A stretch of 23,819 nt of DNA from an uncultured Eubacteriales bacterium (GTDB lineage Bacteria; Bacillota; Clostridia; Oscillospirales; Butyricicoccaceae), in NCBI GenBank assembly GCA_934395135.1, contig CAKRRK010000020.1:1-23819 (forward strand). The letters are read 5' to 3'. Below the pieces are notes generated by a model. It saw only the letters and a list, made by a program, of their open reading frames with translations. It made no database searches and was not told the DNA's origin. Within the stretch, counting starts at the first letter, position 1; every line of letters starts with the position of its first letter. The position numbers and the translations under genes were made by a program. Positions 22,064 through 23,819 of this stretch are shown in pieces.

Positions 22064-23575
22064 TCAATTGCCGCCTATTGCATAGGACAATATTTCTTCC
22101 TGCGACGTTTCCTTTGTTTGAAGGTCGGCAGTAATCCGCCCCTGGCTCATTACAAGGATTCTGTCGCTCATACCAATCAGTTCCGGCATATCCGACGATA
22201 TCATAATGACGATTACTCCCTGCTCCACAAGGCGGTTGATAATTTTATAAATTTCGAACCGGGCGCCAACGTCAATGCCGCGGGTCGGTTCATCCAAAAT
22301 CAGCACCTTCGGATCGGCATGCAACCATTTCCCGATGATAACCTTCTGCTGATTTCCGCCGCTGAGTGCAGACGCTTTTACGCTGATTGACGGAGTTTTT
22401 ATATTTAGTTCTTCCTTATATTTCTGGGCCGTTAAAATTTCAAGCGACTTATTTAAGATCCCTTTTCGGGCTATCTTTTTAAGATTTGACAACGTCGTAT
22501 TATCCGTAATGGACATCCCTAAGATCAAACCATATAATTTTCTGTCTTCTGATAGATACGCAAGCCCATGGTCGATGGCCTGCCGTGGCGAATTGATCTG
22601 CACCGGTTTTCCCTCTATCACAATCTCGCCCGCTTTATCCTTTTTATAGGCGCCAAACAAGGCAGAAGCAAGTTCCGTTCTTCCCGCGCCCATCAACCCT
22701 GCAATGCCAAGGATTTCTCCCCGGCGCGCCTGAAAAGAAACATCCTTTACCACATATTTTCCCGGGTCGTTGGGATCGATCACGCTGATGTTTTTCACCG
22801 CAAATCCAACGTCACCCACGGCAAACTGTACTTTGGGATACAGCTCCTTGAGTTCGCGGCCAGCCATCATAGAGATAAGTTCCTCTTTATTGGTATCTTT
22901 TGTCTCTTTCGTGCCGATATACTTTCCGTCCCGAATCACGGAAACCCGGTCGCAAAGTTCAAACACTTCTTCCAGGCGGTGGGATATGTAGATGCATGAA
23001 ATCCCTTTTGCCTTTAAATCCCGTACAAGGCGGAACAAAATCGCAACCTCCTGGTCTGTGAGTGAGGACGTCGGCTCGTCCAGTATCAGGATTCTGCATT
23101 CATGGGACAATGCCTTGGCAATTTCCACCAACTGCTGTTTTCCTGTCGTCAGATTTTTCACCTTTTCTTCCGGGCTGATATCTACATTCATAGTATCTAA
23201 TATCTTCTGTGCCGTAACCCGTCGCTGGTTCCAATTAACAATGCCGTTTTTATTTTTTTCTCCGATAAAAATATTTTCTGCAACGGTTAGTTCGCGGAAC
23301 AACTCCAATTCCTGATAAATGGTAGCAACGCCTGCCGCCTTTGCATCCGCTACGTTTTTGAACCGAAGCTCTTTGCCGGACATTTTCATCACGCCGTCAT
23401 AGGTGCCATGGGGATAAATCCCACTCAGTACTTTAATCAGTGTGGATTTTCCTGCACCATTCTCTCCGCAAACCGCCAGAATTTCCCCCGGCTTCACATT
23501 GAGGCTGACATTATCCAGAGCGATAACGCCGGGAAATATTTTTGTAATATTGCTGAATTCCAATAAATAGTCCAT
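22064..23575 (-). CDS. mmsA: Sugar ABC importer ATPase with two ATP-binding domains (XylG/MmsA type)
   Basis: A 503-residue CUT2-family ATPase that powers sugar uptake. Domain 1 has Walker A GENGAGKSTLIKVLSG, a divergent signature LTTGKQQLVEIAKAL and Walker B RILILDEPTSSLT. Domain 2 has a degenerate Walker A-like GLMGAGRTELASALFG, signature LSGGNQQKVIIGKWL and Walker B KVLILDEPTRGIDVGARFEIYKI. This asymmetry is normal for RbsA/XylG/MmsA proteins. Start ATG 23575 (MDYLLEFSNITKIFPGV) is preceded by AAGGGGGAAAGT. A longer in-frame reading to 23716 would run through the end of the binding-protein gene and an intercistronic hairpin, and is rejected. Gene order binding protein, ATPase, permease matches xylFGH. 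Confidence 0.93.
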   Translation of the reverse strand: MDYLLEFSNITKIFPGVIALDNVSLNVKPGEILAVCGENGAGKSTLIKVLSGIYPHGTYDGVMKMSGKELRFKNVADAKAAGVATIYQELELFRELTVAENIFIGEKNKNGIVNWNQRRVTAQKILDTMNVDISPEEKVKNLTTGKQQLVEIAKALSHECRILILDEPTSSLTDQEVAILFRLVRDLKAKGISCIYISHRLEEVFELCDRVSVIRDGKYIGTKETKDTNKEELISMMAGRELKELYPKVQFAVGDVGFAVKNISVIDPNDPGKYVVKDVSFQARRGEILGIAGLMGAGRTELASALFGAYKKDKAGEIVIEGKPVQINSPRQAIDHGLAYLSEDRKLYGLILGMSITDNTTLSNLKKIARKGILNKSLEILTAQKYKEELNIKTPSISVKASALSGGNQQKVIIGKWLHADPKVLILDEPTRGIDVGARFEIYKIINRLVEQGVIVIMISSDMPELIGMSDRILVMSQGRITADLQTKETSQEEILSYAIGGN

Positions 23576-23593
23576 ACTTTCCCCCTTGGTAAA

Positions 23594-23624
23594 GCTCTGG
23601 CTGTTCCAGCAGGACAGCCAGAGC
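23594..23624 (-). other. Intercistronic stem-loop after the binding-protein gene
   Basis: An 11-bp perfect stem (GCTCTGGCTGT with ACAGCCAGAGC) and a 9-base loop, between the binding-protein stop and the ATPase start. No T tract follows on the minus strand. In ABC importer operons such stems commonly stabilise the upstream mRNA, so that more binding protein than ATPase is made; that role here is inferred. Confidence 0.7.
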
Positions 23625-23648
23625 ATACATTTCTCGCATTTTACCGTA

Positions 23649-23819
23649 TTACTGAGGCCACTGATCCTGAGGAACGTTTGCATAGACTTCTTCCAAAGTA
23701 TGGAAACCGCTGTCAATGATCATTTCTTTCATGTTGTCTTTGTCCACTACATAAATATCTGGCATTACAGAGTCAACATCCTTGGTATTGTTGTTGATCT
23801 TACCATTGATCATATCGCT
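23649..23819 (-). CDS. Sugar ABC importer substrate-binding protein, C-terminal fragment
   Basis: The last 56 codons of a gene that continues beyond the window edge, ending at TAA 23651-23649. The visible end includes SVMPDIYVVDKDNMKEMIID then SGFHTLEEVYANVPQDQWPQ. The pattern of a hydrophobic strand, VDKDN and a final helix fits the C terminus of CUT2 periplasmic-type binding proteins (XylF/ChvE/MmsE-like), which in Firmicutes are lipoproteins. The position directly upstream of the ATPase and permease genes supports this strongly. The sugar-binding residues lie outside the window, so the substrate cannot be judged. Confidence 0.82.
   Translation of the reverse strand, partial: SDMINGKINNNTKDVDSVMPDIYVVDKDNMKEMIIDSGFHTLEEVYANVPQDQWPQ

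Noticed and set aside
1..23819. CRISPR array, tRNA/rRNA genes, transposons, phage genes, toxin-antitoxin or defence systems
   Set aside because: I read for regular repeats, transposase motifs, tRNA arms and known defence domains and found none.

Overview
This window looks like a chromosomal segment of a spore-forming member of the Clostridia (Firmicutes). The evidence is an alpha/beta-type small acid-soluble spore protein gene, a Gram-positive style of gene order (pyrH-frr-uppS-cdsA-dxr-rseP-ispG), strong Shine-Dalgarno sequences, several TTG starts, sigma-A type promoters and many intrinsic terminators. I cannot name the genus. Base composition is moderate, apart from one very AT-rich stretch near 18900-19180.

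Layout. (1) 1-5300, minus strand: a housekeeping operon starting at a promoter near 5270-5298 and reading pyrH, frr, uppS, cdsA, dxr, rseP and the first codons of ispG. It covers UMP phosphorylation, ribosome recycling, undecaprenyl phosphate and CDP-diacylglycerol synthesis, two steps of the MEP isoprenoid pathway and an intramembrane protease. (2) 5368-6552, minus: a secreted DUF348-G5-3D cell-wall protein with a textbook sigma-A promoter and its own terminator. (3) 6976-8438: a divergent pair, an iron-sulfur-type flavoprotein (minus) and a DUF2461 protein (plus). (4) 8582-10489, minus: aspartate carbamoyltransferase carrying a PyrI-type zinc domain, followed by a HAD phosphatase. (5) 10494-12642, minus: a membrane fusion protein and a MacB/FtsX-type permease, with no ATPase gene beside them. 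(6) 12744-16355, minus: two SAM methyltransferases, a frameshifted yjbQ and an iron-dependent alcohol dehydrogenase. (7) 16426-18082, plus: a DHA2-type drug exporter. (8) 18105-19697: a DUF169 protein (minus), an AT-rich gap and the spore protein gene (plus). (9) 19945-20766, plus: an unrecognised lipoprotein. (10) 20893-23819, minus: a xylose/multiple-monosaccharide ABC importer (permease, double-domain ATPase, end of the binding protein).

The most noteworthy points are the PyrB catalytic chain fused to only the zinc-binding part of PyrI, the absence of an ordinary start codon for rseP, the single-base frameshift in yjbQ, and the ATPase-less permease/fusion-protein pair. The two indel-like anomalies could be sequencing errors. 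I found no CRISPR array, tRNA, rRNA, transposon, phage gene or recognisable defence system, and nothing that amounts to a clear new multi-gene system.
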